Shown here: positions 1-8,392 of the stretch, one piece after another
How positions within the stretch are numbered: the first letter of the stretch is position 1
Layout of the letters: the number at the start of each line of letters is the position of its first letter
From: CAYXGZ01 sp964464755
Lineage (GTDB): Bacteria; Planctomycetota; MHYJ01; JACPRB01
Direction of reading: 5' to 3'
DNA length: 64,000 bases
Assembly (NCBI GenBank): GCA_964464755.1
Contig: CAYXGZ010000013.1
Coordinates: 1 to 64,000 of the forward strand
Program-made: the position numbers and the translations under genes
Notes under the pieces: generated by a model
Told to the model about the DNA's origin: nothing
The model's database searches: none
Seen by the model: only the letters and a program-made list of their open reading frames with translations

Positions 1-1
1 G

Positions 2-625
2 TTCCTCGACGAGATCGGCGAGATCCCCGCGCCGCTGCAGGCGAAGCTGCTGCGCTTCCTCCAGGAGCGGAGCTACTACCGCGTCGGCGGGAGCCGGCCC
101 CGGACCGTCGACGTGCGCATCGTGGCCGCGACGAACCGCGACCTCGCGAAGGCGATCCGCGGGGGCCGCTTCCGCGAGGACCTGTACTACCGCCTCGGCG
201 TCGTCACGGTCGTCCTGCCGCCGCTGCGCGAGCGGCGGGGCGACATCCCGGAGCTCGCGGCCCACCTCCTCGAGCGGCTGCGTCGCCGGCTGCCGCACTC
301 CGCGAAGTCCTTCGCGCCGGAGACGCTCGAGGCGATGGCGAAGTACCCCTGGCCCGGCAACATCCGCGAGCTGCAGAACGTGATCGAGCGCGCGGTGATC
401 CTCTGCGACGAGCCGGTGCTGCCGCCGTCCGCGCTGCCGCCGGAGGTGCGCGCCGGGGGCGCGGCGCCGGCCGAGGAGGTCCCGCTCCGGCTCGCGGACA
501 TGGAGAAGCTCTGCATCCGCCGCGCGCTGGATCGCACGAAGGGGAAGAAGGGCGAGGCGGCGGAACTGCTGGGGATCTCCTGGCCGACGCTGAACAAGAA
601 GCTCAAGGACTACGGACTCGAGTAA
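2..625 (+). CDS. Sigma-54-dependent activator, C-terminal part (NtrC family, 5' truncated by window)
   Basis: The frame is already open at base 2, so only the last 207 residues are visible. They start at the Walker B region of a sigma-54 AAA+ domain (FLDEIGE), followed by sensor I (AATNRDL), the VLPPLRER segment and WPGNIRELQNVIERAV near the end of the AAA+ domain. The last 40 residues form a Fis-type helix-turn-helix with the usual pattern (GEAAELLGISWPTLNKKLK). The family drives open-complex formation at RpoN promoters. The GAFTGA loop, Walker A and any receiver or sensor domain lie upstream of the window, so the signal it responds to cannot be read. The downstream kinase gene is on the same strand but 150 bases away, past a strong inverted repeat. 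Confidence 0.93.
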   Translation, partial: FLDEIGEIPAPLQAKLLRFLQERSYYRVGGSRPRTVDVRIVAATNRDLAKAIRGGRFREDLYYRLGVVTVVLPPLRERRGDIPELAAHLLERLRRRLPHSAKSFAPETLEAMAKYPWPGNIRELQNVIERAVILCDEPVLPPSALPPEVRAGGAAPAEEVPLRLADMEKLCIRRALDRTKGKKGEAAELLGISWPTLNKKLKDYGLE

Positions 626-627
626 TG

Positions 628-667
628 AAAGTTCCTTTCAGTCGCATTGAAAGGAACTTTAAGTTCC
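628..667. promoter_or_regulatory. Triple AAGTTCC inverted repeat (operator or terminator)
   Basis: Starting 2 nt after the activator stop codon there is a perfect 13-bp inverted repeat, 628-640 against 648-660, with a 7-nt loop. Its right arm overlaps a second perfect palindrome, GGAACTT-T-AAGTTCC at 653-667. In all there are three copies of the 7-mer AAGTTCC (629-635, 653-659 inverted, 661-667). The element is A+T-rich against the very G+C-rich surroundings. It has no U-tract of classical form, so an operator for the downstream kinase gene is at least as likely as a terminator. Confidence 0.55.
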
Positions 668-777
668 GGGGCCTTGGAAACGATGGCGGTCCGGGGTCGT
701 CGTAGGATAATGGGTACCAACGAGATGCATCGCTTCGCTTCCGCTCCTTTGGCCCGCGGCTTGCGTAACAGGTGATC

Positions 778-2760
778 ATGCAGACCTGCAACGCGTGTGG
801 CGCCACCTTCGAGGCGCACGACAGCACCGCCCGGCCCGGGGACATCGTCGGCTGTCCCAAGTGCGCGGCGCCGGTGCTCCTGGCGGATTCCGTGACCGTC
901 GCCTACGGCGGGGCGGGACCGGGCAGCCTGGCGGGAACGCCGGACGACCGGCCCCAGCAGGTCGCCGAGGGCCAGGTCCTTCCCCCGGGCACCGTGATCG
1001 GCAGCTACCGAATCGAGAAGCTGCTCGGCCGCGGCGGGATGGGCGCCGTCTACAAGGCCCAGCACCTGAGCCTGCAGCGCTCGGCCGCGCTGAAGCTCCT
1101 GCCCCCGAACTTCTCCGAGGACCCGGAGTTCGTCGAGCGTTTCCGCCGCGAGGCGCTCGCGCTGGCGTCGCTCTCGCACCCGAACATCGTGGCCGTGCAC
1201 GACATGGGGACGCAGGGGAAGATCTCGTGGCTGGCGATGGAGTACGTGGACGGGCCGAACCTCCGGGACGTGCTCCGCTCGGGCAAGATGCCGCCCGAGG
1301 AGGCCCTGAAGATCGTCCCCGCGCTCTGCGCGGCGCTCGAGTACGCGCACGGCCAGGGGGTGATCCACCGCGACATCAAGCCGGAGAACATCCTCCTCGA
1401 CCGCGCGGGCACGCCGAAGATCGCGGACTTCGGGCTCGCGAAGATCGTCAAGGGCGACTCGGCGCCGCCGCCGCTGACCCATACGAACGTGATCATGGGC
1501 ACGGTCGAGTACATGGCGCCCGAGCAGCGAGACCGGACGAAGGGCGTGGACCACCGGGCCGACATCTACTCGATGGGCGTCGTGCTCTACGAGATGCTGA
1601 CGGGCGACCTGCCGGTCGGCCGCTTCGCGCCCGTGTCGAAGAAGTACACGCTGGACGTCCGGCTCGACGACGTCGTGCTCAAGGCGCTCGACGCGGACCC
1701 GGCGCTCCGGTACCAGCGGGCCAGCCAGCTCGGCACGGACGTCTCCCGGATCGCGGAGGCGCCGACGAAGGCGCGCCGGCCCGCGGAGAACTGGCTCGCC
1801 GCCGCCGTGTCGTCGATCACGCCGAAGACGGCCGAGAAGTTGGGCGTGTTCGTCATCGTGGGCGCGGGCCTCTGGCTGCTCTTCCGCAAGAGCGGCTGCG
1901 GCTTCGTCCCGACGCTCTACTTCCTGATCGGCGGCATGGTCGTCGGGACGCGGATCTGGAAGGACATCGTGGCCGCGCGCTACGGGATCCCCCGGGCCGC
2001 GACCGCGGCGGCCCCGGCGGGCCAGGCCGCGGCGATGCCGCCCCCGGCGGCGCCGACCCGGCAGTTCAGCGGCTGGGCCGGGCTCTCGATCTTCGGCTTC
2101 GTGCTCGGGATCCTGGGGACGGTGGGCGCGCTCTTCGCCGCCGCGGCGGGCCGGTTCCCCGAGATCCTCGGGCCCGAGGACCTGCCCGAGGCCTCGATGG
2201 TCCTCGTCACGGCGGGCTGGCTGGCGGCGCTCGTCGGCACGGGCGTCGCGGTGCTCGGCATGGCGACGATCGGCCACGTCCGCGAGTTCCGCGCGCGCCT
2301 CAAGGGCGGCTGGGCCGGCTGGTTCGCCCTCGTCTCGGGCGTGGCCTGCGTGGTCGTCGCGGGCCTGCTGATCTTCCCCCGGGTCGAGGAGATCCGGAAG
2401 GTCGGGGCGGAGGTCCACGAGGTCCGCAACCGCATCGCCTCGCAGTGGAGCCCGAGCGGCGCGCTCGACTCGCTGGTCGGGGCCTGGACGACCGAGGCGG
2501 CGCCCGCGGACCTGCTCACGCTGCGGATGCGGCAGCTGGCCCACGGCGGCGTGACGCTCGGCGCCGTGAAGTCCTGGGGCTACGAGGCCCCGTCGAAGCT
2601 CCGCGTGCGCGTGGCCGTCGAGGCCGCGCCCGAGGTGAAGTGGACCGGCGCGCCGCTCCGCGAGGTCGAGCTGGCCGTCGGGAAGGAGGCCGGGCGCTGG
2701 ACCTGGTCGAATCCGGCGGAGGTCCTGGACGGCATCGCCGGGAGGATGATCCATGAATGA
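778..2760 (+). CDS. Membrane-anchored Ser/Thr protein kinase with N-terminal zinc ribbon
   Basis: About 660 residues. A zinc ribbon opens the protein (Cys4, Cys7, Cys26, Cys29). A Hanks-type kinase domain follows from about residue 77, with glycine loop GRGGMGAVYKA, catalytic Lys in AALKLL, HRDIKPENILL near 197, DFGLAK near 217 and APEQ near 248, so it should be active. The C-terminal half carries about four hydrophobic segments (from about residue 355) and a final soluble stretch, so this is not the usual single-pass kinase. I chose ATG 778 because AGG lies 5 nt upstream; GTG 772 in the same frame is possible. It overlaps the next gene by 8 nt, so the two are co-translated. Substrates are not evident. 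Confidence 0.9.
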   Translation: MQTCNACGATFEAHDSTARPGDIVGCPKCAAPVLLADSVTVAYGGAGPGSLAGTPDDRPQQVAEGQVLPPGTVIGSYRIEKLLGRGGMGAVYKAQHLSLQRSAALKLLPPNFSEDPEFVERFRREALALASLSHPNIVAVHDMGTQGKISWLAMEYVDGPNLRDVLRSGKMPPEEALKIVPALCAALEYAHGQGVIHRDIKPENILLDRAGTPKIADFGLAKIVKGDSAPPPLTHTNVIMGTVEYMAPEQRDRTKGVDHRADIYSMGVVLYEMLTGDLPVGRFAPVSKKYTLDVRLDDVVLKALDADPALRYQRASQLGTDVSRIAEAPTKARRPAENWLAAAVSSITPKTAEKLGVFVIVGAGLWLLFRKSGCGFVPTLYFLIGGMVVGTRIWKDIVAARYGIPRAATAAAPAGQAAAMPPPAAPTRQFSGWAGLSIFGFVLGILGTVGALFAAAAGRFPEILGPEDLPEASMVLVTAGWLAALVGTGVAVLGMATIGHVREFRARLKGGWAGWFALVSGVACVVVAGLLIFPRVEEIRKVGAEVHEVRNRIASQWSPSGALDSLVGAWTTEAAPADLLTLRMRQLAHGGVTLGAVKSWGYEAPSKLRVRVAVEAAPEVKWTGAPLREVELAVGKEAGRWTWSNPAEVLDGIAGRMIHE

Positions 2761-3085
2761 ACCCGCGCCCTCGACGACGACCGCCTGGGCCGTGCTCAGC
2801 CTCCTGGCGGCCCTGGGCTCGACGGCGGCGGCCTGGACCGCGGCCTACTTCCGGCTCCTGGCGCCCCTGTCGGCCTCCGTGGCCCTGCCGGTCCCGGACC
2901 TTCGGGCGGGGGTCTCGGCCGCCACGGTGCTGGGCGTCGGCCTCGCGGCGATCGCGCTGATCTTCTCGGTGGCGGGTTCGCGCCGCATCGCGGTCGTGCC
3001 GGAGGCGGGCGGCTCCGGGCTCCTCTGGGCCGCGCGGCTGGCGGCGATCGCGTCCGCCGCCGGGCTCCTGCTCTCGCGGACCTAG
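2753..3085 (+). CDS. Small membrane protein, unknown
   Basis: A 110-residue protein with three hydrophobic stretches (about residues 8-35, 48-75 and 85-108) and no recognisable catalytic motif. Its start lies inside the last codons of the kinase gene (8-nt overlap), which suggests the two products act together at the membrane. Its stop codon and the stop of convergent lpxB share the palindrome CTAG at 3082-3085. I do not recognise the family. Confidence 0.75.
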   Translation: MNEPAPSTTTAWAVLSLLAALGSTAAAWTAAYFRLLAPLSASVALPVPDLRAGVSAATVLGVGLAAIALIFSVAGSRRIAVVPEAGGSGLLWAARLAAIASAAGLLLSRT

Positions 3086-4218
3086 CGGATCGTCGAGAGG
3101 ACCTCGGCCGCGGCCCGGCGCGACGCGCCCGGCTCGCCGAGCTTCCGGCGGACCTCGCCGAGCTGGCGGCGCAGCTCGGGCAGCCGGCCGTCCTTGATCA
3201 TCGACACGGCCTCGCGCGCGATCAGCTCCGGCTTCGCCTTGAACTGGTAGTACTCGGGCATGATCTCGCGGCCCGCCACGATGTTGACGAGGGCGTAGTT
3301 CTTCACGCGCAGGAAGGGCCCGAGCGTCAGGGCCGTGAGGTTGCTGACCTTGTAGGTGACGATCATCGGCACGCCGTAGAGCGCCGCCTCGAGCGTCGCC
3401 GTCCCGCTCGCCGTCAGGATGAGGTCCGCCGCGCCGAAGACCTCCGGCGTGCGGTCCCATACGACGTCGTAGGGCACCGGCGACTTCGCGCGCCGGTCGA
3501 GGGCCTGCTTCGGGTTGATGCCGCGCGCGCAGGCGACGACGAACCGGGCCCCGGGCACCTCGGCGCGGATCAGGGCCCCGGCCTTCGCGAGCACGGGGAA
3601 GAGCCCGGTGAACTGCTTGCCCCGGCTCCCCGGGAGCAGGCCCACCAGCGGCCCCTCGCCGACCGAGAGCTCGCGCCGCAGCGCCTCCCGGTCGACCTGC
3701 TTCACGGCGTCGAGGAGCGGGTGGCCGACGAACGCGACGGGCACGCCCGCGTCGCGGTAGAGCTTCTCCTCGAAGTCGAGGATCACGATCATCTTCGAGA
3801 CCACGCGGCGGATCTGCTTGATGCGCCCCGGCCGCCAGGCCCAGATCTGCGGGCTGATGTAGTACGCGACCGGGATCCCGTGGTCGTGCACCCGCTCGGC
3901 GAAGCGGAGGTTGAAGTCCGGGAAGTCGATGAGCACCACGACGTCCGGCTTCAGCCGCTTCAGGGCGCTCTGGAGCAGGCGGTAGAGCCTCGCGTAGGCG
4001 CTCAGGTGGTGGAAGGCCTCGACGATGCCGACGGCGGCGTGGCGCGTCGTCTCGGAGAGCAGCTCGACCCCGGCCTCGCGCATGCGCGGCCCGCCGGCCC
4101 CGACGAGCACCGCGCCGGGCGCGAGCTCCTTGAGGTGGCGGGCGAGGTTGGCGCCGTGGAGGTCGCCGGAGGCCTCGCCGGCGACGATGAGGATCGTGGG
4201 GCCCGCCGTCACGCCCAT
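3082..4218 (-). CDS. lpxB: Lipid-A-disaccharide synthase
   Basis: 378 residues, normal length for LpxB. The protein begins with the family signature ILIVAGEASGDLHGANLARHLKEL and contains YISPQIWAWRPGRI and LLPGSRGKQ, both typical of this GT19 glycosyltransferase. It joins UDP-2,3-diacylglucosamine and lipid X to make the lipid A disaccharide at the inner face of the cytoplasmic membrane. It is the last gene of the bamA-skp-lpxD-lpxC/fabZ-lpxA-oxidoreductase-lpxB operon and overlaps the gene before it by 10 nt. Confidence 0.96.
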   Translation of the reverse strand: MGVTAGPTILIVAGEASGDLHGANLARHLKELAPGAVLVGAGGPRMREAGVELLSETTRHAAVGIVEAFHHLSAYARLYRLLQSALKRLKPDVVVLIDFPDFNLRFAERVHDHGIPVAYYISPQIWAWRPGRIKQIRRVVSKMIVILDFEEKLYRDAGVPVAFVGHPLLDAVKQVDREALRRELSVGEGPLVGLLPGSRGKQFTGLFPVLAKAGALIRAEVPGARFVVACARGINPKQALDRRAKSPVPYDVVWDRTPEVFGAADLILTASGTATLEAALYGVPMIVTYKVSNLTALTLGPFLRVKNYALVNIVAGREIMPEYYQFKAKPELIAREAVSMIKDGRLPELRRQLGEVRRKLGEPGASRRAAAEVLSTIR

Positions 4219-5213
4219 TTGTGGGCCCGCATCTCCGCGAGGACGCGCTCGGCGGCGCGCATGGCCCGCACGCCGTGCTCGCCGGGCACCAGCGGCGTCC
4301 CCCGGGCCCGGGCGCAGTCCACGAAGGCGCGCAGCTCGTTGGCCAGGGGCTCCTCCTCGGGGAGGCGGAACTCCTCGATCGAGTAGAACTCCCGCGGGAT
4401 CGACGCGAGGTCCCCGAGCGAGGGCTCGTGGTCGGGCGGCAGCTTCGAGAGCGCCTCGGCCAGCTGCGGCGTCGTCCGGTAGAGCCGCACGGACTTCTCC
4501 AGCGTGTCGACGGAGAGGTAGTGGTCCTCGGTGAAGACGCGCATCTTGCGCATCGACTTGTCCGAGATCCGGCTCGCGGTGAGGTTGGCGACGCAGCCGT
4601 TCTCGAACTCGAGCCGGGCGTTGGCGATGTCCTCGCGCCCGAAGAGCAGGGAGACGCCGACGGCGTCCACGCGGGCCAGCGGGGAGCCCGCGAGGTGCAG
4701 GACGATGTCGAGGTCGTGGATCATGAGGTCCATGACGACGTCGATGTCGGTCGAGCGGAAGCGGAAGGGGCTGAGCCGGTGGGCCTCGATGAACCGGGGC
4801 TTGCGGATGCGCTCCTGGACGAGCTTGACGGCCGGGTTGAAGCGCTCGACGTGGCCGACTTGGAGCGGCGCCCTGTGGCGGGCGGCCAGGGCCACGAGCT
4901 CCTCGGCCTCCGCGATCGTCTTCGCGAGCGGCTTCTCGACGAGCACCGGCAGGCCCTTCTCGAGGAAGGGCCGGGCGACGGCGAGGTGGTGGACGGTGGG
5001 GACGGCGATCGTCACGGCGTCCACGCGCCCGAGGACCTGGGCGGGCTCGGAGTACGCCGGGACGCCGTACTCCTTGGCGATCTCGGCGGCGCGCGCGCCG
5101 GAGGCGTCGACGACGCCGACCAGCTCGACGTCCGGCATGGCCTTGAGGAGGCGGGCGTGGTGGCGCCCGAGGTGGCCGACCCCGACGACGGCGCAGCGGA
5201 GCGGGGCGGTCAC
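4209..5213 (-). CDS. Gfo/Idh/MocA family NAD(P)-dependent oxidoreductase in the lpx operon (GnnA-like candidate)
   Basis: 334 residues with an N-terminal Rossmann fold (AVVGVGHLGRHHARLLKA) and the EKPLAKT motif near residue 93 that marks Gfo/Idh/MocA dehydrogenases. GTG start at 5213 gives a 4-nt GTGA overlap with lpxA, and the end overlaps lpxB by 10 nt, so it belongs to the lipid A operon. In Acidithiobacillus and Leptospira a member of this family, GnnA, oxidises UDP-GlcNAc at C3 before the transaminase GnnB makes the 3-amino sugar. No gnnB-like gene is in this window. In Caulobacter-type clusters the slot between lpxA and lpxB holds lpxI, which is absent here. The GnnA assignment is therefore a hypothesis; the family assignment is firm. 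Confidence 0.88.
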   Translation of the reverse strand: MTAPLRCAVVGVGHLGRHHARLLKAMPDVELVGVVDASGARAAEIAKEYGVPAYSEPAQVLGRVDAVTIAVPTVHHLAVARPFLEKGLPVLVEKPLAKTIAEAEELVALAARHRAPLQVGHVERFNPAVKLVQERIRKPRFIEAHRLSPFRFRSTDIDVVMDLMIHDLDIVLHLAGSPLARVDAVGVSLLFGREDIANARLEFENGCVANLTASRISDKSMRKMRVFTEDHYLSVDTLEKSVRLYRTTPQLAEALSKLPPDHEPSLGDLASIPREFYSIEEFRLPEEEPLANELRAFVDCARARGTPLVPGEHGVRAMRAAERVLAEMRAHKWA

Positions 5214-6058
5214 GCCGTGCCCTCCGCCCGGGCCGCCTCGTCCTCCGGGTCGTGCAGGCCGGGGCCGCGCAGCGATTCCCGGGCCCGCCCGTTGCGGCCC
5301 TTGTCGATCGCGCGCATGAAGTCGAGGAGGTAGCGGACCTCGGCGTGGCCGGGGTAGCGCTGCTCGACGATGGCGATGGCCTCGGGCTTGGGCAGCCCGG
5401 AGCGCCAGAGCAGGCGGTGGGCGTCCTTGAGGGCCTTGAGCGTGTCGTCGGAGATCCCGCGGCGCCGGAGCCCGATGGAGTTCGTCGAGACGACGGCCGT
5501 CGGGATGCCCGCGACGACCATGAACGGCGGGATGTCCGTGGAGATGCGCGAGAAGCCGCCGATGAACGCGTGCTTGCCGACCGTGACGAAGTGGTGGAGG
5601 CCGACGTAGCCGCTGATGCCGACGTGGTCCTCGATCTTCACGTGGCCCGCGAGGAGGACGTTGTTCGCGATGACGACGTGGTCGCCGACCTCGCAGTCGT
5701 GGGCGACGTGGCAGCCGGCCATGAAGAGGCCGTGGGACCCGATGCGCGTGACGCCGCCGCCGCCCGCCGTGCCGACGTTGACCGTGACGTACTCGCGGAC
5801 CTGGTTGTAATCGCCGAGCACGGCCTCGGTGTCCTCGCCCTTGTACTTGAGGTCCTGGGGGCGGCCGCCGAGGACCGCGTGGGGCGCGACGACGTTGCCG
5901 CGGCCGAGCGTCGTGCGGCCCATGATCGTGACGTGGTTCAGGAGCTGGGTGCCGGGGCCGAGGGTGACGCCGGGGCCGACCACGCAGAACGGGCCGATCT
6001 CCACGTCGTCGGCCAGGCGGGCCGCGGGGTCGACGAGGGCGCTCGGGTGGATCTTCAT
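5210..6058 (-). CDS. lpxA: Acyl-ACP--UDP-N-acetylglucosamine O-acyltransferase
   Basis: About 282 residues. A left-handed beta-helix of hexapeptide repeats (IHPSALVDPAARLADDVEIG onward) is followed by the LpxA C-terminal helical part (GLRRRGISDDTLKALKDAHRLLW). The catalytic histidine is seen in NNVLLAGHVKIED. It performs the first step of lipid A synthesis in the cytoplasm. The start region reads GTGATG: GTG 6061 or ATG 6058. I chose the ATG, which shares one base with the TGA stop of lpxC/fabZ. Confidence 0.95.
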   Translation of the reverse strand: MKIHPSALVDPAARLADDVEIGPFCVVGPGVTLGPGTQLLNHVTIMGRTTLGRGNVVAPHAVLGGRPQDLKYKGEDTEAVLGDYNQVREYVTVNVGTAGGGGVTRIGSHGLFMAGCHVAHDCEVGDHVVIANNVLLAGHVKIEDHVGISGYVGLHHFVTVGKHAFIGGFSRISTDIPPFMVVAGIPTAVVSTNSIGLRRRGISDDTLKALKDAHRLLWRSGLPKPEAIAIVEQRYPGHAEVRYLLDFMRAIDKGRNGRARESLRGPGLHDPEDEAARAEGTA

Positions 6059-7359
6059 CACGCCTGCTCGTCGAGGATCATGAACTTGAGCAGGGCCTCC
6101 GCGGCGACCTGCCCGTCCACCGAGGCCCGGGCGAAGACCTCGCCCGAGCGCGCCTTGAACTTGAGGGTCTCGACCTCGACGCGGAGCTGGTCGCCGGGGA
6201 CGACGTTGCGGCGGAGCTTCACGTTGTCCATGCCGAGCAGGACGGCGACCTGGCCCTGCTTGTCCGCCTTGCGCATCAGGAGGGCGCCGGCGAGCTGGGC
6301 CATCGCCTCGATCTGCAGCACGCCCGGCATGATCGGCCGGCCGGGGAAGTGGCCCTGGAAGAAGGGCTCGTTGATCGTGACGTTCTTGATGCCGACCGCG
6401 CGCTTGTAGCCGTCCATCTCGGTGACCTTGTCGATCATCAGGAACGGGTAGCGGTGGGGGAGGATCTTCTCGATCTCGCGCACGTCGAGGAGGGCGCCCT
6501 CCTTGCGGCGGGCCGTCGTGCGGCCGTCGACGACCTCGCGGATGCGCTGGACGAGGCGGAGGTTCGCCGTGTGCCCGGAGCCGACGGCGATGATGTGGGC
6601 GCGCAGCGGGCCGCCGAGGATCGCCAGGTCGCCGAGCAGGTCGAGGATCTTGTGGCGGACGTACTCGTCGGGCCAGCGCAGGGTGTTCTCGATCGGCCCC
6701 TGGGGGCCGACGACCAGCGTGTTCGCGGAGGTCCCGCCCTTGGCGAGGCCCTGGTTGCGCAGCGCCTCGGCCTCGTGCTGCAGGCAGAAGGTCCGCGCGC
6801 CCGCGATGTCGCGGAGGTAGGTCTCCTCGTCGAGGACGACGTGGAGCTCCTGGCGGCCGATGGGCGTGCCCGGGTAGTCGAGCGTGTAGTGGACCGACAG
6901 GCCGGTGTCCGAGGGCAGGGCCACGACGTGGGCGCCCTTCTCGGAGACGGCCACGGCCTCGCGGAGCGAGTAGATGCGCCGCGGCTCGCCCTGCTCCTCG
7001 AAGCCGGCCTTGGCGATGAGGTCCGTCCAGGGCCGGACCGAGCCGTCCGCGTGCGGGAGCTCGGCCGCGTTGACCCGGATGTCCGCGTTGTCGACGCCGG
7101 AGCCGACGAGGGCGGAGAGGAGGTGCTCGACGGTCTCGACCTCCGCGTCGCCGCTGGCGAGCGCCGTGCGGCGGAACTTGGGCGCGATGTGGTCGGGCTC
7201 GACGGAGATCCGGGGCGTGCCCGGCAGGTCGGTGCGGATGAAGGCGAGGCCGGAGCCCGCGATGGCGGGCTCGATGCGGAAGGTCGACGGCACCCCGGTG
7301 AAGAGCCCGGCGCCGGAGAACTCGACCGGCGTCTTGATCGTCCGCTGGATCTTCCTCAT
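6058..7359 (-). CDS. lpxC/fabZ: Bifunctional UDP-3-O-acyl-N-acetylglucosamine deacetylase / 3-hydroxyacyl-ACP dehydratase fusion
   Basis: 433 residues made of two enzymes. Residues 1 to about 275 are LpxC, with zinc-binding signatures VEHLLSAL and RHKILDLLGD. Residues from about 285 are FabZ, with the HRYPFLMID segment (catalytic His) and GHFPGRPIMPGV...IEAMAQ (catalytic Glu). LpxC commits UDP-3-acyl-GlcNAc to lipid A; FabZ dehydrates 3-hydroxyacyl-ACP, the same donor pool used by LpxA and LpxD, so the fusion couples competing uses of one substrate. Such fusions are known in Bacteroidetes and PVC bacteria. ATG start overlaps the lpxD stop by 4 nt. Confidence 0.96.
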   Translation of the reverse strand: MRKIQRTIKTPVEFSGAGLFTGVPSTFRIEPAIAGSGLAFIRTDLPGTPRISVEPDHIAPKFRRTALASGDAEVETVEHLLSALVGSGVDNADIRVNAAELPHADGSVRPWTDLIAKAGFEEQGEPRRIYSLREAVAVSEKGAHVVALPSDTGLSVHYTLDYPGTPIGRQELHVVLDEETYLRDIAGARTFCLQHEAEALRNQGLAKGGTSANTLVVGPQGPIENTLRWPDEYVRHKILDLLGDLAILGGPLRAHIIAVGSGHTANLRLVQRIREVVDGRTTARRKEGALLDVREIEKILPHRYPFLMIDKVTEMDGYKRAVGIKNVTINEPFFQGHFPGRPIMPGVLQIEAMAQLAGALLMRKADKQGQVAVLLGMDNVKLRRNVVPGDQLRVEVETLKFKARSGEVFARASVDGQVAAEALLKFMILDEQA

Positions 7360-8390
7360 GCCTTCCCGTTCCGTTGCTCGAGGGCCGCGAGCCGTTTCCG
7401 GAGCTCCCGGACCTCCTGGAGCAGCTCGGCGACCTTGTTCATCGAGGCCATCGCCCGCATGTGCTTCATGAAGGGCATGGCCGGCGTGCCATTGTACATC
7501 TGGCCGGGCGGCAGGTCCTTGCTGAGACCCGCCTGGCCGGTCAGGATCCCGCGCTCGCCCACCTCGAGGTGCCCGGCGATCGCGACCTGGCCGCCGATCA
7601 TGGCGTGCTTGCCGACCTTCGTGCTGCCCGCGACGGCGACCTGGGCCGCGATGAGCACGCCCTCGCCGATCGTCACGTTGTGGGCGAGGTGGACCATGTT
7701 GTCGAGCTTCGCGCCGCGGGCGATCACGGTGCGCCCGAAGCGGGCCCGGTCGATCGCGCAGTTCGCGCCGAGCTCCACGTCGTCGCCGATCTCCACGACG
7801 CCGAGCTGGGGGATCTTGCGGTGCACGCCCTGCACGGTGTGGAAGCCGAAGCCGTCCGAGCCGATGACCGTGCCCGCGTTGACGATCACCCGGTCGCCGA
7901 GCGCGCAGAACTCCCGGATCGCGACCCCGGGCCAGAGCAGGCAGTTCTTCCCGATCTTCACCCCCGGGCCGACGTACACGAGCGGGTGGATGACGGTGCC
8001 GTCCCCGACGACGGCGCCCTCGCCGATCACCGAGTTCGCGCCGACGGCCACGCCCGCGCCGAGGCGGGCGGTGGGGGCGACGGCCGCGGTCGGGTGCACG
8101 CCCTGGAGCGGGGGCGGCTTGGGGGCGAAGGCCTCCGCGAGGGCCACCATGGCCCAGTTGGGGTCCTTGACCCGGATCGCGTCCAGCGGCGGCTTCGGCC
8201 CCTTCTCGGGGATCACGACCGCCCCGGCGCGCGAGGCGGCGAGCTTCGAGGCGTAGCGCGGGTTGGCGAGGAACGTGACGTCCCCCGGCCCCGCCTCCTC
8301 GAGGGAGGCGACGCCCGAGATCGGGCGGGTCCCGTCGCCCTCGACGGTCCCCCCGACGAGCTTCGCCAGCTCCGACAGCGGGATCGCCAT
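7356..8390 (-). CDS. lpxD: UDP-3-O-(3-hydroxyacyl)glucosamine N-acyltransferase
   Basis: 344 residues. The N-terminal uridine-binding domain (MAIPLSELAKLVGG, VTFLANPRYASKL) is followed by a hexapeptide beta-helix and a C-terminal helix, as usual for LpxD. The catalytic histidine is seen in VHLAHNVTIGEG. It adds the N-linked acyl chain in lipid A synthesis. The open frame runs far upstream without a stop because of G+C content; I set the start at ATG 8390, the normal LpxD N-terminus, which lies 2 nt after the skp stop. Confidence 0.95.
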   Translation of the reverse strand: MAIPLSELAKLVGGTVEGDGTRPISGVASLEEAGPGDVTFLANPRYASKLAASRAGAVVIPEKGPKPPLDAIRVKDPNWAMVALAEAFAPKPPPLQGVHPTAAVAPTARLGAGVAVGANSVIGEGAVVGDGTVIHPLVYVGPGVKIGKNCLLWPGVAIREFCALGDRVIVNAGTVIGSDGFGFHTVQGVHRKIPQLGVVEIGDDVELGANCAIDRARFGRTVIARGAKLDNMVHLAHNVTIGEGVLIAAQVAVAGSTKVGKHAMIGGQVAIAGHLEVGERGILTGQAGLSKDLPPGQMYNGTPAMPFMKHMRAMASMNKVAELLQEVRELRKRLAALEQRNGKA

Positions 8391-8392
8391 GG

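Noticed and set aside
610..2754. A 714-codon open frame on the minus strand opposite the first kinase gene
   Set aside because: It is a shadow of high G+C content: Arg/Asp/His/Gly-rich with no domain pattern, while the plus strand encodes a complete kinase.
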